Positions 16,365-25,684 of a stretch of DNA of 64,000 nucleotides are shown here, one piece after another (the stretch's first letter is position 1; every line of letters starts with the position of its first letter). The position numbers and the translations under genes were made by a program. The notes beneath the pieces were generated by a model. The model ran no database searches, was not told the origin of the DNA, and saw only the letters and a list, made by a program, of their open reading frames with translations. The DNA comes from CAZQVN01 sp964596775 (GTDB taxonomy: Bacteria; Eisenbacteria; RBG-16-71-46; JABDJR01; JAWXBZ01), in assembly GCA_964596775.1 (NCBI GenBank), contig CAZQVN010000002.1:186001-250000 (forward strand), read 5' to 3'.

Positions 16365-17966
16365 GTGAACTACGAAATCATCGATGCGCTCGGACAGATT
16401 GCCCGCGAAAAGAGTGTGGATCGGCAGCTGCTGATCGAGACTCTTGAAGCGGGGTTGCTGTCGGCCGCCAAAAAGAAATTCGGCGCAAACGCCATGGTCG
16501 GAGTGCGATTCGATGACCAGAAGGGCGTCATCGAGATGTGGCTGACCAAGAACGTGGTCGAGACTATCGAGGACGAGTCCCTCGACATGACCCTGGAGGC
16601 GGCGCGCGGTGTCGATCCGAATGCCGAGATCGGTCAGCAGGTCATGATTCCGCTGGATATCGCCGAGTTCGGCCGCAACGCCATTCAGGCGGCAAAGCAG
16701 GTTCTCGTTCAGCGTGTTCGCGAAGCCGAACGGGAAATGGTGTACGACGAGTACGTGGACAAGGTCGGCAGCCTGGTCCGGGGTGTCGTCCAGCAGGTGG
16801 ATCGGGGAAGCGTCATCGTCAAGATCAACCTGACCGAAGCGGTGATTCCCGCGCGGGAACTGATCAACCGCGACCGTTTCCGCCAGCGCGATCACGTTCG
16901 TGCCTACGTTCTTGCCGTCGACAAACAAAGCAAGGGACCGCAGGTCATCCTGTCGCGCACTCATCCGACGCTTCTCGTCAAGCTGTTCGAGGCCGAGGTG
17001 CCCGAGATCGCCGAGGGGATCGTCGAAATGAAGAGCGTGGCCCGCGAGGCCGGTCACCGTTCCAAAATCGCGGTCTATTCGCGTGACGACCGTATTGACG
17101 CCGTCGGGGCCTGTGTGGGAATCAAGGGTTCGCGCGTCCAGTCGATCGTCCGGGAACTTGGCGGGGAGCGGATCGACATCGTGCCGTGGAGCTCGGATCC
17201 CGTGCTCTTCGTCAGCCGGGCGCTCAACCCGGCCAAGGTCATCCAGGCCAGCATGGACGAGGAGGAGCACAAGATCACCGTCGTCGTGGCGGATGACCAG
17301 CTCTCCCTGGCCATTGGCAAGGGTGGACAGAACGCCCGCCTGGCCGCCAAACTGACAAGCTGGAACATTGATCTCGTCAGCCAGTCCGATGTTGAAGCGC
17401 GGCGCAAGGCGCAGAGCTCCTCGGATGTGGCTGTTGAAGACATCGAGGGGCTGACTCCGAAGCTGGCACAGAAGCTTGTGGCTTCGGGGTTGGAAACGGC
17501 CGCGGAAGTCACCAGGGCGGGACTCGACGGGCTGATGGCCGTCGAGGGCGTTGGTGAAAAGACAGCGGAAAAGATTCTGAGTTCGGCGGCATCGGCGCTG
17601 GCGGCCCTTCCGGCCGCCCCGGAAGCTGTCGAATCGGAACAACCCGCGGAGGACACGACGGACTCCGCCGGGGTGAATTCGTCGGAGGAGGCGGTGACGC
17701 CAGAGGCGTCGGCCGTCAAGGCAGGGGAACACAGTACGGAGGCCGAGAAATCGGAAAGCATGATGGATTCTTTCGACACGAAACCGGAAGAAGAAGAACT
17801 GTCGCGCCGGCGTGGGGATGAGGACGACGAGGAAGACTGGGGTGATATCGGTCGTGACGATCATGACGACGACGACGACGACGATGATGACGACTACGAC
17901 GATGACGACGACGACGACGATCTGGACGATCTAGAGGATGACTTCGACGACGACGACGACGACTGA
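16365..17966 (+). CDS. nusA: Transcription factor NusA with a long poly-aspartate tail
   Basis: RNA-polymerase-binding factor for pausing, termination and antitermination. Order of domains: NusA N-domain (residues 1-about 125), S1 (about 130-200), two KH domains (GACVGIKGSRVQSI and AIGKGGQNARLAAKL), then a helix-hairpin-helix acidic-repeat-like domain (IEGLTPKLAQKLV...VEGVGEKTAEKIL, about 360-410). Beyond it lies a low-complexity acidic tail of about 125 residues whose last 34 are almost all Asp. The GTG at 16365 follows GGAGG. The tail makes the protein longer (533) than most family members; most of the other homologues I know lack a run of this kind. Confidence 0.95.
   Translation: MNYEIIDALGQIAREKSVDRQLLIETLEAGLLSAAKKKFGANAMVGVRFDDQKGVIEMWLTKNVVETIEDESLDMTLEAARGVDPNAEIGQQVMIPLDIAEFGRNAIQAAKQVLVQRVREAEREMVYDEYVDKVGSLVRGVVQQVDRGSVIVKINLTEAVIPARELINRDRFRQRDHVRAYVLAVDKQSKGPQVILSRTHPTLLVKLFEAEVPEIAEGIVEMKSVAREAGHRSKIAVYSRDDRIDAVGACVGIKGSRVQSIVRELGGERIDIVPWSSDPVLFVSRALNPAKVIQASMDEEEHKITVVVADDQLSLAIGKGGQNARLAAKLTSWNIDLVSQSDVEARRKAQSSSDVAVEDIEGLTPKLAQKLVASGLETAAEVTRAGLDGLMAVEGVGEKTAEKILSSAASALAALPAAPEAVESEQPAEDTTDSAGVNSSEEAVTPEASAVKAGEHSTEAEKSESMMDSFDTKPEEEELSRRRGDEDDEEDWGDIGRDDHDDDDDDDDDDYDDDDDDDDLDDLEDDFDDDDDD
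17865..17963 (+). repeat. GAC/GAT triplet repeat coding the NusA poly-Asp tail
   Basis: Nearly uninterrupted GAC and GAT codons with a few Tyr, Leu, Glu and Phe interruptions, ending at the nusA stop. In frame with nusA. Such triplet tracts can change length by slippage. Confidence 0.85.
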
Positions 17967-18090
17967 GTCGCCGACGTGATTTCAGCGGGGCGGCCGCCGT
18001 GCCATCGGCGGTTCGCCGCCGTGTGCCGGCCAGCCGCCGGCAGGATCACTTGCATGACTTGAAATTCGGAACAAGAAAAGAGAGGTTGTT

Positions 18091-20382
18091 TTGCCGAAAC
18101 TCCGGGTGTATCAGATAGCCAGGGACTTTCAGATTTCCAGCGAGGCTCTGCTGGAAATACTTCGCGGGCTCAATGTGGAAGTCAAAAGCCACATGAGCAC
18201 GGTGGACGACTCGATCATCGAGCAGGTCCGCACGAAGTTCCACAAGGAGCAGGAAGCCGCCAAGGCTGAGGACGCTCGGAAGCAGCAGGTCAAGATCCAG
18301 GCAGAACGCCAGGCCCGGGAAAAGTCCCGGCCCCGGACGCCTTCCTCGCCTCCCCAGTCGGCCGCGGGAGTGTCCGATGCGCGCAGGAGCCCGGGAACGC
18401 TGGCGCCCAGCGCGCCGCGTCCCGCACAGGCGTCCGCCGCCCCGGCTGCCGGAGCCCCGTCGCAGGGAAGCGCCCCCCGTCGCAAGGACCGGAAGAAGAA
18501 GAAGCCGGTCGACGACCGCCAGGTTCGCGACAGCGTCAAGAAGACGCTGGCCACCATGGAAACCGGCGGTCGAAAGCCGAAGCGCCGGAGGGAACGGGAA
18601 GACGGCTCGGTGGCCACGGAAGAAGAAAAGGTCATCCGGGTCAGCGAGTTCATCACCGTCAGCGAACTCGCGGACAACCTCGAAGTGAAACCGACCGAGG
18701 TGATCACCGCCTGCATGCGCCTCGGCATCATGGCCACCCTGAATCATCGCCTCGACAAGACGGGCATAGAGGCCGTGGCGGATGAGTTCGGATACACCGT
18801 CGACTTCATCAATGAAGAGGACGAGGAACTCCAGAAGCTGGAAGAGGAGTTCGCCGGCGGCGAAAAGGTGGCGCGCCCCCCTGTGGTCACGATCATGGGG
18901 CACGTCGACCACGGCAAGACCTCACTGCTCGACTACATCCGGAGCACGACCGTTGTCGCCGGTGAAGTCGGGGGGATTACGCAGCACATCGGAGCCTACG
19001 AAGTTTCGCTTCCCAGCGGCGCCAAGGTCACGTTCCTGGATACACCGGGTCACGAGGCGTTTACCGCCATGCGTGCCCGCGGTGCGCAGGCCACGGATAT
19101 CGTCGTTCTCGTCGTGGCGGCGGACAGCCGGGTCATGCCGCAGACCGTGGAAGCCATCGATCATGCCCGCGCGGCGAACGTTCCGATCATCGTGGCGATC
19201 AACAAGATCGATCTCCCCGAGGCCAAGCCCGATCTGATCAAGGGCGAACTGGCCAAGTACAACCTCGTCATCGAGGAGTACGGCGGCAAGAACGTCTGCG
19301 TCGAGATATCCGCCAAGAAGGGAACCGGGGTCGGCCAGCTGCTCGAGATGATCCTGATCCAGGCGGAACTCCTCGAGCTCAAGGCAAATCCGGATCGCCC
19401 CGCACAGGGCGTGGTCATCGAGTCCAAGGTCGAACAGGGGCGCGGAACCGTCGGTACCGTGCTTGTCCAGGACGGCACCCTGGAAGTCGGACAGCCGTTC
19501 GTGTGCGGAAGCCATTTCGGCAAGGTGCGTGCCATGGCCGACGAGCGGGGACAGCGCGTGGACAAGGCGGGCCCGTCGACACCGGTCGAGGTTCTCGGCT
19601 GGTCCGGCACTCCTCTGGCCGGAGACATCTTCTCGGTCAAGTCCTCGGAGCAGGTGGCTCGCGGCATCAGCCAGGAGCGCTCGATGCGTCAGCGCGAGGC
19701 GGCCCGTCGTCGCGTGGGCCGTCTCTCGCTTACGGACTTTTTCAGCCAGGTCCAGACGGGGGAAGCCTCGGAACTCCGTATCGTGCTCAAGGCCGACGTG
19801 GCCGGATCCGTCGAAGTGCTGTCCGAGCAGCTGGAAAAGCTCAGCACCGAAGAGGTCAAGTGCGTCATTATTCACTCCGGTGTCGGACAGATCACCGAGA
19901 ACGACGTGAACCTGGCGGCGGCGTCCAATGCCATCGTAATCGGTTTCCACGTCCGGCCCGATCCGCGGGCCACCGACCTGGCCCGACGCGAAAAGGTCGA
20001 GATCCATCTCTACGAGATCATCTACGAGGTCACTCGACAGGTGAAGAGCGCCATGTCCGGCCTGCTGAAGCCCGACGAGGTCGAAAAGGTGACCGGTACC
20101 GCCGAGGTGCGGCAGGTCTTCCAGGTGTCCCGTACGGGAAACGTGGCCGGCTGCATGGTTCAGTCGGGAACGGTCTACCGCAATTCCAGAATTCGCCTGA
20201 GGAGAGACGGCGAAGTGCTGTTCGAAGGCAGGATCTCTTCCCTCAAGCGCTTCAAGGACGACGCGAAGGAAGTGGCACAGGGATTCGAGTGCGGAATCTC
20301 GCTGGAAGGGCACAACGATATTCAGCCCGGCGATTCCCTCGAGGCCTACCAGATCGAGCAGATCGTCCGCGTCCTGGATTGA
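18091..20382 (+). CDS. infB: Translation initiation factor IF-2
   Basis: GTPase that brings initiator tRNA to the 30S subunit. Visible: an N-terminal IF2_N domain (RVYQIARDFQISSEALLEIL), a charged Pro/Ala/Lys linker (about 70-150), a second IF2_N-like segment (VSEFITVSELADNLEV), the G domain with G1 GHVDHGKT (about 270), DTPGHEAF and NKID, then domains II-IV with the C-terminal EGRISSLKRFKDD. 763 residues is normal. The start is TTG 18091, 5 nt after AGAGG and directly giving the conserved PKLRVYQIA. The 124-bp gap after nusA is GC-rich with hairpins but has no clear ylxR gene. Confidence 0.96.
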   Translation: MPKLRVYQIARDFQISSEALLEILRGLNVEVKSHMSTVDDSIIEQVRTKFHKEQEAAKAEDARKQQVKIQAERQAREKSRPRTPSSPPQSAAGVSDARRSPGTLAPSAPRPAQASAAPAAGAPSQGSAPRRKDRKKKKPVDDRQVRDSVKKTLATMETGGRKPKRRREREDGSVATEEEKVIRVSEFITVSELADNLEVKPTEVITACMRLGIMATLNHRLDKTGIEAVADEFGYTVDFINEEDEELQKLEEEFAGGEKVARPPVVTIMGHVDHGKTSLLDYIRSTTVVAGEVGGITQHIGAYEVSLPSGAKVTFLDTPGHEAFTAMRARGAQATDIVVLVVAADSRVMPQTVEAIDHARAANVPIIVAINKIDLPEAKPDLIKGELAKYNLVIEEYGGKNVCVEISAKKGTGVGQLLEMILIQAELLELKANPDRPAQGVVIESKVEQGRGTVGTVLVQDGTLEVGQPFVCGSHFGKVRAMADERGQRVDKAGPSTPVEVLGWSGTPLAGDIFSVKSSEQVARGISQERSMRQREAARRRVGRLSLTDFFSQVQTGEASELRIVLKADVAGSVEVLSEQLEKLSTEEVKCVIIHSGVGQITENDVNLAAASNAIVIGFHVRPDPRATDLARREKVEIHLYEIIYEVTRQVKSAMSGLLKPDEVEKVTGTAEVRQVFQVSRTGNVAGCMVQSGTVYRNSRIRLRRDGEVLFEGRISSLKRFKDDAKEVAQGFECGISLEGHNDIQPGDSLEAYQIEQIVRVLD

Positions 20383-20392
20383 GGCGTCGTCG

Positions 20393-20689
20393 ATGTCCAT
20401 GTTCCTGGGCATCGTCACCATGGAAGTCTTCATTCCGCACAGTCAATCCCTCAAGGCCCGGAGATCCGTCGTGAACGGCATCAAGGCCAGGCTGAAGCAA
20501 TTGAACGCGTCGGTCGCGGAAATCGGCGAGCTGGACCTCTGGCAGCGCTCGACCCTCGGAGTGGCGATGATCGCCAACGAACCCGGATTTCTCGAGAGGG
20601 CCGTCCAGGAAGTCCGCGAGATCGTCGAGCGGGACCATCGTGCCCAGGTCGTGGCTTTCGACTGGGATGTTTCCCCCGTGCAGGAGTGA
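20393..20689 (+). CDS. DUF503 family protein
   Basis: A 98-residue protein of the DUF503 (YlxP-like) family, typically encoded between infB and rbfA. Recognisable features are LGIVTMEVFIPHSQSLKARR, VAEIGELDLWQRSTLGVAMIAN and the final WDVSP. The molecular function is not established; the gene neighbourhood suggests a link to ribosome assembly. The ATG at 20393 is 10 bp after the infB stop; rbfA starts 4 bp downstream. Confidence 0.88.
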   Translation: MSMFLGIVTMEVFIPHSQSLKARRSVVNGIKARLKQLNASVAEIGELDLWQRSTLGVAMIANEPGFLERAVQEVREIVERDHRAQVVAFDWDVSPVQE

Positions 20690-20693
20690 GGTC

Positions 20694-21068
20694 ATGAGTC
20701 CCAACCCGCGATCATTGCGCATGGCCGACCAGATACAGAGCGAGATCAGCGATATCCTGAGGAACAAGCTCAGGGATCCCCGCAAGGGGTTCATCACGAT
20801 AACGGCCGTTGAGGTCACCTCCGACCTGCGGTCGGCAAAGGTCTTCGTTTCTGCGCTGGGCGATGAAGAGGAACTCGACAAGGCCGTGGAACTGCTGACC
20901 CATGCCCGGGGATTCATCCGATCGGAACTGGGGTCGAGAATCCGCGCGCGGATCATACCCGAGATTTTTTTCAAACCCGACAATTCCGCCGCGCGAGGGG
21001 TTCGCATCGAGAAGATCCTTGGAGACATCAAGGACGGGCGGACCGACGGGGACGACGAGGATCCCTGA
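20694..21068 (+). CDS. rbfA: Ribosome-binding factor A
   Basis: Cold-shock-linked 30S maturation factor with a KH-like fold. 124 residues from the ATG at 20694, preceded by GTGAGG; an upstream in-frame ATG at 20640 lies inside the DUF503 gene. Family features: RMADQIQSEISDILRNKLRDPR, ITITAVEVTSDLRSAKVFVS, and IPEIFFKPDNS near the C terminus. Confidence 0.94.
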   Translation: MSPNPRSLRMADQIQSEISDILRNKLRDPRKGFITITAVEVTSDLRSAKVFVSALGDEEELDKAVELLTHARGFIRSELGSRIRARIIPEIFFKPDNSAARGVRIEKILGDIKDGRTDGDDEDP

Positions 21069-21087
21069 TGCGTCCCACCGCCGGACC

Positions 21088-22008
21088 ATGAGCGGGCGGC
21101 CCGCCGGATTCGACGGCGCGATTCTCCTTCGCAAACCCGCCGGTGTGACGTCCCGGCACGTCGTGAACCAGGTGGTTGACGCCCTTGGCCGTCGCGACAT
21201 CGGCCATGCGGGAACCCTGGACCCTTTCGCCACCGGGTTGCTTCTGGTCGTCGTGGGGCGTGCAACGAAGCTCGTACCGTTTCTGCACGACTGGACGAAG
21301 GAGTACCGTGCCGTTGCCAGGCTTGGGGAAGCGACCGACACGCTCGATGCGACGGGCAAGGTCACGTCCACGGCGCCGATCCCACCGGATACGGCCGACC
21401 GCCTCCGTGATGCGGCGGATTCGCTCGTCGGACCCCAGTTGCAGGTGCCCCCGATGTTCTCCGCGGCGCGGGTCGGCGGGGTCCGCCTGCACACTCTTGC
21501 GCGAAGCGGTGCCAGCGTGGAGAGAAAGCCCCGCCGGATCGTCGTTCACGAAATGGAGATCGCCTCGTTCCACCCACCAATGGTCGAATTTCGCGTTGTC
21601 TGCTCGTCGGGAACTTATGTGCGCGTTCTCGCCGAGTCGCTGGGGGAGCGCCTCGGTGTTCCGGCTCACCTGGAATCGCTGACGCGCACTGCGATCGGAC
21701 CTCACGAGCAATCCAGTGCCATGGATGCGGAGGAACTGGATCCGGATTCGGGGCCGAAAGGCGCCTGGATTCCCCTGGCCGAAGTGTTGTCGGACTGGCC
21801 CATCTGGTCGCCCGGTGGAGCGGACGCGCGGGAAATCCGGAACGGTCGAGTCCCGGCCTCCTTCGTGGACGAGGTTCGGCCCGACTCTTACCCTTTTCGG
21901 TGCCGGGTGGTCTCTTCGGAAGGCGACTTGATGGCGCTTGTTGAACGCCAGGCGCCCCTGACCCCGCCCGAGTTCCTTCGCGGATTCATCCGGAGCGAAT
22001 CCCCATGA
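21088..22008 (+). CDS. truB: tRNA pseudouridine-55 synthase
   Basis: Makes pseudouridine at position 55 in the T loop of tRNAs. 306 residues from the ATG at 21088; the upstream frame overlaps rbfA and is not conserved. The catalytic aspartate is D45 in GHAGTLDPFATGLL, preceded by the KPAGVTSRHVV motif; RLGEATDTLDATG and FRVVCSSGTYVRVLA further on are typical. The C-terminal region is longer than in E. coli. Its stop overlaps the ribF start by ATGA. Confidence 0.95.
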   Translation: MSGRPAGFDGAILLRKPAGVTSRHVVNQVVDALGRRDIGHAGTLDPFATGLLLVVVGRATKLVPFLHDWTKEYRAVARLGEATDTLDATGKVTSTAPIPPDTADRLRDAADSLVGPQLQVPPMFSAARVGGVRLHTLARSGASVERKPRRIVVHEMEIASFHPPMVEFRVVCSSGTYVRVLAESLGERLGVPAHLESLTRTAIGPHEQSSAMDAEELDPDSGPKGAWIPLAEVLSDWPIWSPGGADAREIRNGRVPASFVDEVRPDSYPFRCRVVSSEGDLMALVERQAPLTPPEFLRGFIRSESP

Positions 22009-22976
22009 ATCGTCCCGGGGTTGCGGCCACCATAGGTGTTTTCGACGGGGTCCATCGGGGACATGCGGCACTCGTCGGCGCAACACTTCTGAAGGCTGCG
22101 CAGATCGAAGGGGATGCCGTGGCTTTTACGTTCGATCCGCATCCGGCGCGGATTCTTGCGCACGATCAACTGGCTCCGCCCCTTCTCATGCCGCCCCCGG
22201 AAAGGGAGTGCCGCCTCCTGGGACTCGGGCTGAACAGGGTCCGTTTTCTTCGGTTCGATCGGGCCATGGCGGATCTTGAGCCCCGGGACTTCATCGCGCG
22301 TCACATTCAATCGGGCGAATCCGTGCGTCATCTGGTCATCGGTCATGACTTCGCCCTCGGAAAGGGAAGATCCGGAACGCCGGAACGCCTTGGTGCGATT
22401 GGGGTTGATCTGGGCTTCCAGGTCACCGTTGTTCCGGCCGTACTGCACGAGGGTGAGCCTGTTTCCAGCACGAGGATCCGGCGCGCGATCGCCGAAGCCG
22501 ATTTCGATCTCGCCCGCGAACTTCTGGGCCACCCGTTCCAGGTATCGGGCCGTGTCGTCAGGGGCGATGCCCGGGGCCGGGTCCTGGGGTTCCCGACCGC
22601 CAATCTGCCGGTCCCGGGCGAGTTGATGATGCCTCCGTTCGGTGTGTATGCCGGAAGGGTCGAGATCGGGCGCCTGGACGCGGTCGCGGCTCCCGGGCAC
22701 GAGGGGAACGCATCCCCGCCTTCAGGATATCCGGCGGTCATGAATTTCGGCGTCCGGCCGACATTTGGTGGGGGACACCCGGTCCTGGAAGTACACCTGA
22801 TCGGCTTTGGCGGCGAGCTCCTGGGCGCGGATCTGCGAGTGTCCATCGCGGGCCGGATTCGCCGCGAAATGAAATTCGAGGGCCCGGACGCCCTCGTGGA
22901 CCGGATCAGGCTGGATATTCAGGCCGCGACTGCCCTTCTTGGCAGTCTTCCCGAGGGGGACGGGGAGGCAACTTAG
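22005..22976 (+). CDS. ribF: Bifunctional riboflavin kinase / FAD synthetase
   Basis: Phosphorylates riboflavin to FMN and adenylates it to FAD. N-terminal nucleotidyltransferase domain: GVFDGVHRGHAALV, FTFDPHP, then VSSTRIRRAIAEADF. C-terminal kinase domain: GRVLGFPTANLPVP, PPFGVYAGRV, VMNFGVRPTFGG and the final FEGPDALVDRIRLD. 323 residues is normal. Coupled to truB by ATGA. A promoter for rpsO begins 4 bp after its stop codon. Confidence 0.95.
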   Translation: MNRPGVAATIGVFDGVHRGHAALVGATLLKAAQIEGDAVAFTFDPHPARILAHDQLAPPLLMPPPERECRLLGLGLNRVRFLRFDRAMADLEPRDFIARHIQSGESVRHLVIGHDFALGKGRSGTPERLGAIGVDLGFQVTVVPAVLHEGEPVSSTRIRRAIAEADFDLARELLGHPFQVSGRVVRGDARGRVLGFPTANLPVPGELMMPPFGVYAGRVEIGRLDAVAAPGHEGNASPPSGYPAVMNFGVRPTFGGGHPVLEVHLIGFGGELLGADLRVSIAGRIRREMKFEGPDALVDRIRLDIQAATALLGSLPEGDGEAT

Positions 22977-22979
22977 GCC

Positions 22980-23007
22980 TTGACTCGGGAGATTCGCATG
23001 CTAAGCT
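22980..23007 (+). promoter_or_regulatory. rpsO: Candidate promoter for rpsO-pnp
   Basis: TTGACT (22980-22985), 16 bp, TAAGCT (23002-23007). The first 11 bases, TTGACTCGGGA, are identical to those of the polysaccharide-locus promoter at 29303. It leaves a GC-rich leader of about 110 nt before rpsO, with a small hairpin around 23080-23090. Confidence 0.5.
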
Positions 23008-23122
23008 CCCGTGGGTTTTTGTATGGTTTGCAGTTTGCTCGAACCGCCAGGACTCGCGGTGTCTTCCATCACTGGCCCCCAACCCGGGGTGGAGGAGTAG
23101 AACTCGATGGGGAGGAACAGAC

Positions 23123-23392
23123 ATGACCTTAAGCAAGGATCAGAAGCAGGGCATCATCGGTACGTTTCGTCTGCATGACAGCGATTCCGGTTCCCCGGAA
23201 GTCCAGATCGCCCTGCTGACGGAGAAGATCAAGTACCTGACCGAGCACTTCAAGATTCACAAGACCGACCACCACTCACGGCGCGGCCTGCTGCGCATGG
23301 TTGGCCAGCGTCGGCGACTTCTGGATTACCTCAAGGCCACGAAGATCGAGCGTTACCGCGCCATCGTCAAGGAACTCGGTCTCAGAAAGTAA
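23123..23392 (+). CDS. rpsO: 30S ribosomal protein S15
   Basis: Primary 16S rRNA-binding protein of the 30S platform. 89 residues, standard length, with GTFRLHDSDSGSPEVQIALLTEKI and the basic HHSRRGLLRMVGQRRRLLDYL segment. The start ATG 23123 follows GGGGAGG by about 7 nt. In many bacteria S15 represses its own mRNA through a leader structure; the leader here is structured but I do not recognise a known motif. Confidence 0.97.
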   Translation: MTLSKDQKQGIIGTFRLHDSDSGSPEVQIALLTEKIKYLTEHFKIHKTDHHSRRGLLRMVGQRRRLLDYLKATKIERYRAIVKELGLRK

Positions 23393-23404
23393 ACGTTTCT
23401 CAGT

Positions 23405-23464
23405 CCCGATGTCGGCGGGGCCAGCCGCTTGTGCGGTCCGGCCGGTCGGGCGTTGTTTGTTTTT
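23405..23464 (+). terminator. Hairpin with U-rich tail between rpsO and pnp (candidate attenuator)
   Basis: Outer stem CCCGA/TCGGG (23405-23409 with 23446-23450), an inner GGCC/GGCC pairing and a CCGC/GCGG apical stem, followed by CGTTGTTTGTTTTT. The position matches the partial terminator and RNase III region known between rpsO and pnp in E. coli. Stem pairing was judged by eye. Confidence 0.55.
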
Positions 23465-23479
23465 CGGAGGAAGCATTTG

Positions 23480-25573
23480 ATGTCAGACAATTTCGCGATG
23501 GACGTCGCTGGCAGAACCCTCTCATTCGAGACCGGCCGTGTTGCAAAGCTGGCCGCGGGTTCGGCCTGGGTCCGTTACGCAGATACGGTGGTTCTGGCGG
23601 CATTCGTCGCCGAAAAGGAAGCGCGCGCGGAAAGGGATTTCTTCCCGCTGACGGTGGATTATCGGGAGAAGATGTTCGCCGCCGGACGAATTCCGGGCGG
23701 GTTTTTCAAGCGCGAAGGTCGACCGACTGAAAAGGAAATCCTGTCCTGCCGCTTGACGGATCGTGCGATCCGACCGTTGTTCGACAAGGATTTCATGGCC
23801 GAGGTTCAGGTGCATCTGAGCGTCCTGTCACACGACGGGGAGAACGACTCGGACATCGTGGCATTGAACGCCGCTTCACTGGCGATCAACCTGTCCGATG
23901 TCCCGTTCCCGGGCCCGCTGGCGGCCGTGCGCATCGGAAAGATCGACGGGGTTCTGCAGGTCAACCCGAAGATATCCGAACTCGAGAACACGACCATCAA
24001 CTTGACGGTCGCTGGAACAAAAGACTCGATCCTCATGGTCGAGGCCGGAGCCAATCAGGTTTCCGAAACCGAAATGCTGGAGGCCCTGACCCTGGCTCAC
24101 CAGGAAATCGGAAAGATCTGCGACCTTCAGCAGAAGGTCATCGACGCGCACGGCAAGCCGAAGCGCGAAATTGTCCGCAAGGTGATGAATCCTGAACTCG
24201 AGGCCGAAGTCATCAAGCGCTACAAGGACGCGATCCATGAAGCGAACGGGCACAAGGAGAAGGACGCCCGCGAAAACGCCATGGACAAGGTCAAGAAGAC
24301 GGCGGTCGCGGACCTGGCCGAGGTCTTTCCGGACATGGAATCGGACATCAAGAAGGTCATCGCTTCCATCGAGAAGAAGGATCTTCGTGACGCCATCCTG
24401 AACGAGGGCCGGCGTGCCGACGGTCGCGGCGTGCGTGACATTCGTGCCATTACCTGCGAAATCGGAGTCCTGCCGCGCACCCATGGGTCCGCCATCTTCA
24501 CCCGCGGCCAGACTCAGGCGCTCGTAGTCACCACGCTCGGAACGACTGCCGACGAGCAGAAGATGGACAACATGGAAGGGGAGTCGTGGAAGAGCTACAT
24601 GCTTCACTACAATTTCCCGTCCTATTCCGTCGGTGAAGTGCGCCGCATTTCCGGCCCCGGTCGCCGCGAAATCGGCCATGGCAAGCTGGCGGAGCGCGCC
24701 CTTGAACCGGTCATTCCGGCCGAGGAGCATTTTCCGTACACGGTGCGCGTCGTTTCCGACATCCTCGAGTCCAACGGGTCCTCTTCGATGGCCTCCGTCT
24801 GCGGCGGCTCGCTGTCGCTCATGGACGCCGGCGTTCCGATCCAGGCTCCCGTTTCCGGCGTGGCCATGGGGCTGATCAAGGACGGCGACCGCGTCGCGAT
24901 TCTCTCCGATATCCTCGGGGTCGAGGACCATCTCGGCGACATGGATTTCAAGGTCACCGGCACCGCCAAGGGGATCACCGCCCTGCAGATGGATATAAAG
25001 ATCAAGGGGCTCAGCTTCGACATCCTGACCAGCGCCCTGGAACAGGCCCGCGAAGGACGGCTTCACATCCTCAACGAAATGGCCAAGGCCATTTCCGCCC
25101 CCCGCAAGACGCTGTCCGAGCATGCGCCGCGCATCACGATCCTCAAGATCAATCCCGACCGGATCCGCGATGTCATCGGGCCCGGAGGCAAGATGATCCG
25201 TCGCATCCAGGAGGAAACCGGAGCAATCATCGACATCGAGGACGACGGAACCGTCAAGGTTGCCGCCAAGGACGCCGTCGCGGGAGAACGCGCGATCCAG
25301 ATCGTCCGGGGGCTGACCGAAGATCCCGAAGTCGGCCGTGTCTACGAGGGGACGGTGCGTCGCATCGTCAATTTCGGCGCTTTCGTCGAGATCCTTCCGA
25401 ATCGCGACGGCCTTGTTCACATTTCCGAACTCGATACGAAGCGGGTGGCCAAGGTCGAGGACATTCTCAAGGAAGGGGATGTCATCAAGGTAAAGGTCAT
25501 CGGCATTGACCAGGAAGGCAAGGTCAAGCTGAGCCGGAAGGCCGTGCTCATGGAGTCGGAGGCTGTTTCATAG
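23480..25573 (+). CDS. pnp: Polynucleotide phosphorylase
   Basis: 3'-to-5' phosphorolytic exoribonuclease of the RNA degradosome type. 697 residues: two RNase PH domains (first from FETGRVAKLAAGSAWVRY; second with ILPRTHGSAIFTRGQTQ-like VLPRTHGSAIFTRGQTQ and NGSSSMASVCG), a KH domain with IGPGGKMIRRI (about 566), and a C-terminal S1 domain (from about 624). The ATG at 23480 is 9 nt after GGAGG; the longer frame from 23429 runs through the rpsO-pnp hairpin and is not conserved. Confidence 0.96.
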   Translation: MSDNFAMDVAGRTLSFETGRVAKLAAGSAWVRYADTVVLAAFVAEKEARAERDFFPLTVDYREKMFAAGRIPGGFFKREGRPTEKEILSCRLTDRAIRPLFDKDFMAEVQVHLSVLSHDGENDSDIVALNAASLAINLSDVPFPGPLAAVRIGKIDGVLQVNPKISELENTTINLTVAGTKDSILMVEAGANQVSETEMLEALTLAHQEIGKICDLQQKVIDAHGKPKREIVRKVMNPELEAEVIKRYKDAIHEANGHKEKDARENAMDKVKKTAVADLAEVFPDMESDIKKVIASIEKKDLRDAILNEGRRADGRGVRDIRAITCEIGVLPRTHGSAIFTRGQTQALVVTTLGTTADEQKMDNMEGESWKSYMLHYNFPSYSVGEVRRISGPGRREIGHGKLAERALEPVIPAEEHFPYTVRVVSDILESNGSSSMASVCGGSLSLMDAGVPIQAPVSGVAMGLIKDGDRVAILSDILGVEDHLGDMDFKVTGTAKGITALQMDIKIKGLSFDILTSALEQAREGRLHILNEMAKAISAPRKTLSEHAPRITILKINPDRIRDVIGPGGKMIRRIQEETGAIIDIEDDGTVKVAAKDAVAGERAIQIVRGLTEDPEVGRVYEGTVRRIVNFGAFVEILPNRDGLVHISELDTKRVAKVEDILKEGDVIKVKVIGIDQEGKVKLSRKAVLMESEAVS

Positions 25574-25642
25574 TCCGAGTCCCCATTCCCCCTGTTGACG
25601 GGGGATCCCTGAACAGGATTCCAGAGATTTTTCCCTAATGAT

Positions 25643-25674
25643 GCCGGGGCGCGTGACAAGCGCCCCGGCGTTTT
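25643..25674 (+). terminator. Intrinsic terminator after pnp
   Basis: Perfect 10-bp stem GCCGGGGCGC/GCGCCCCGGC with a 7-nt loop, then GTTTT. It ends 11 bp before the M16 protease start, so that gene either depends on read-through or has a promoter inside the short gap; none is obvious. Confidence 0.7.
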
Positions 25675-25684
25675 GGTCACTGAA

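Noticed and set aside
17865..17963. The GAC tract as an assembly error
   Set aside because: It stays in frame to a proper stop codon and mixes GAC with GAT and other codons, which argues for real sequence, though length errors remain possible.
23876..25420. A 500-codon minus-strand frame within pnp
   Set aside because: Overlaps the RNase PH, KH and S1 domains of pnp on the other strand.
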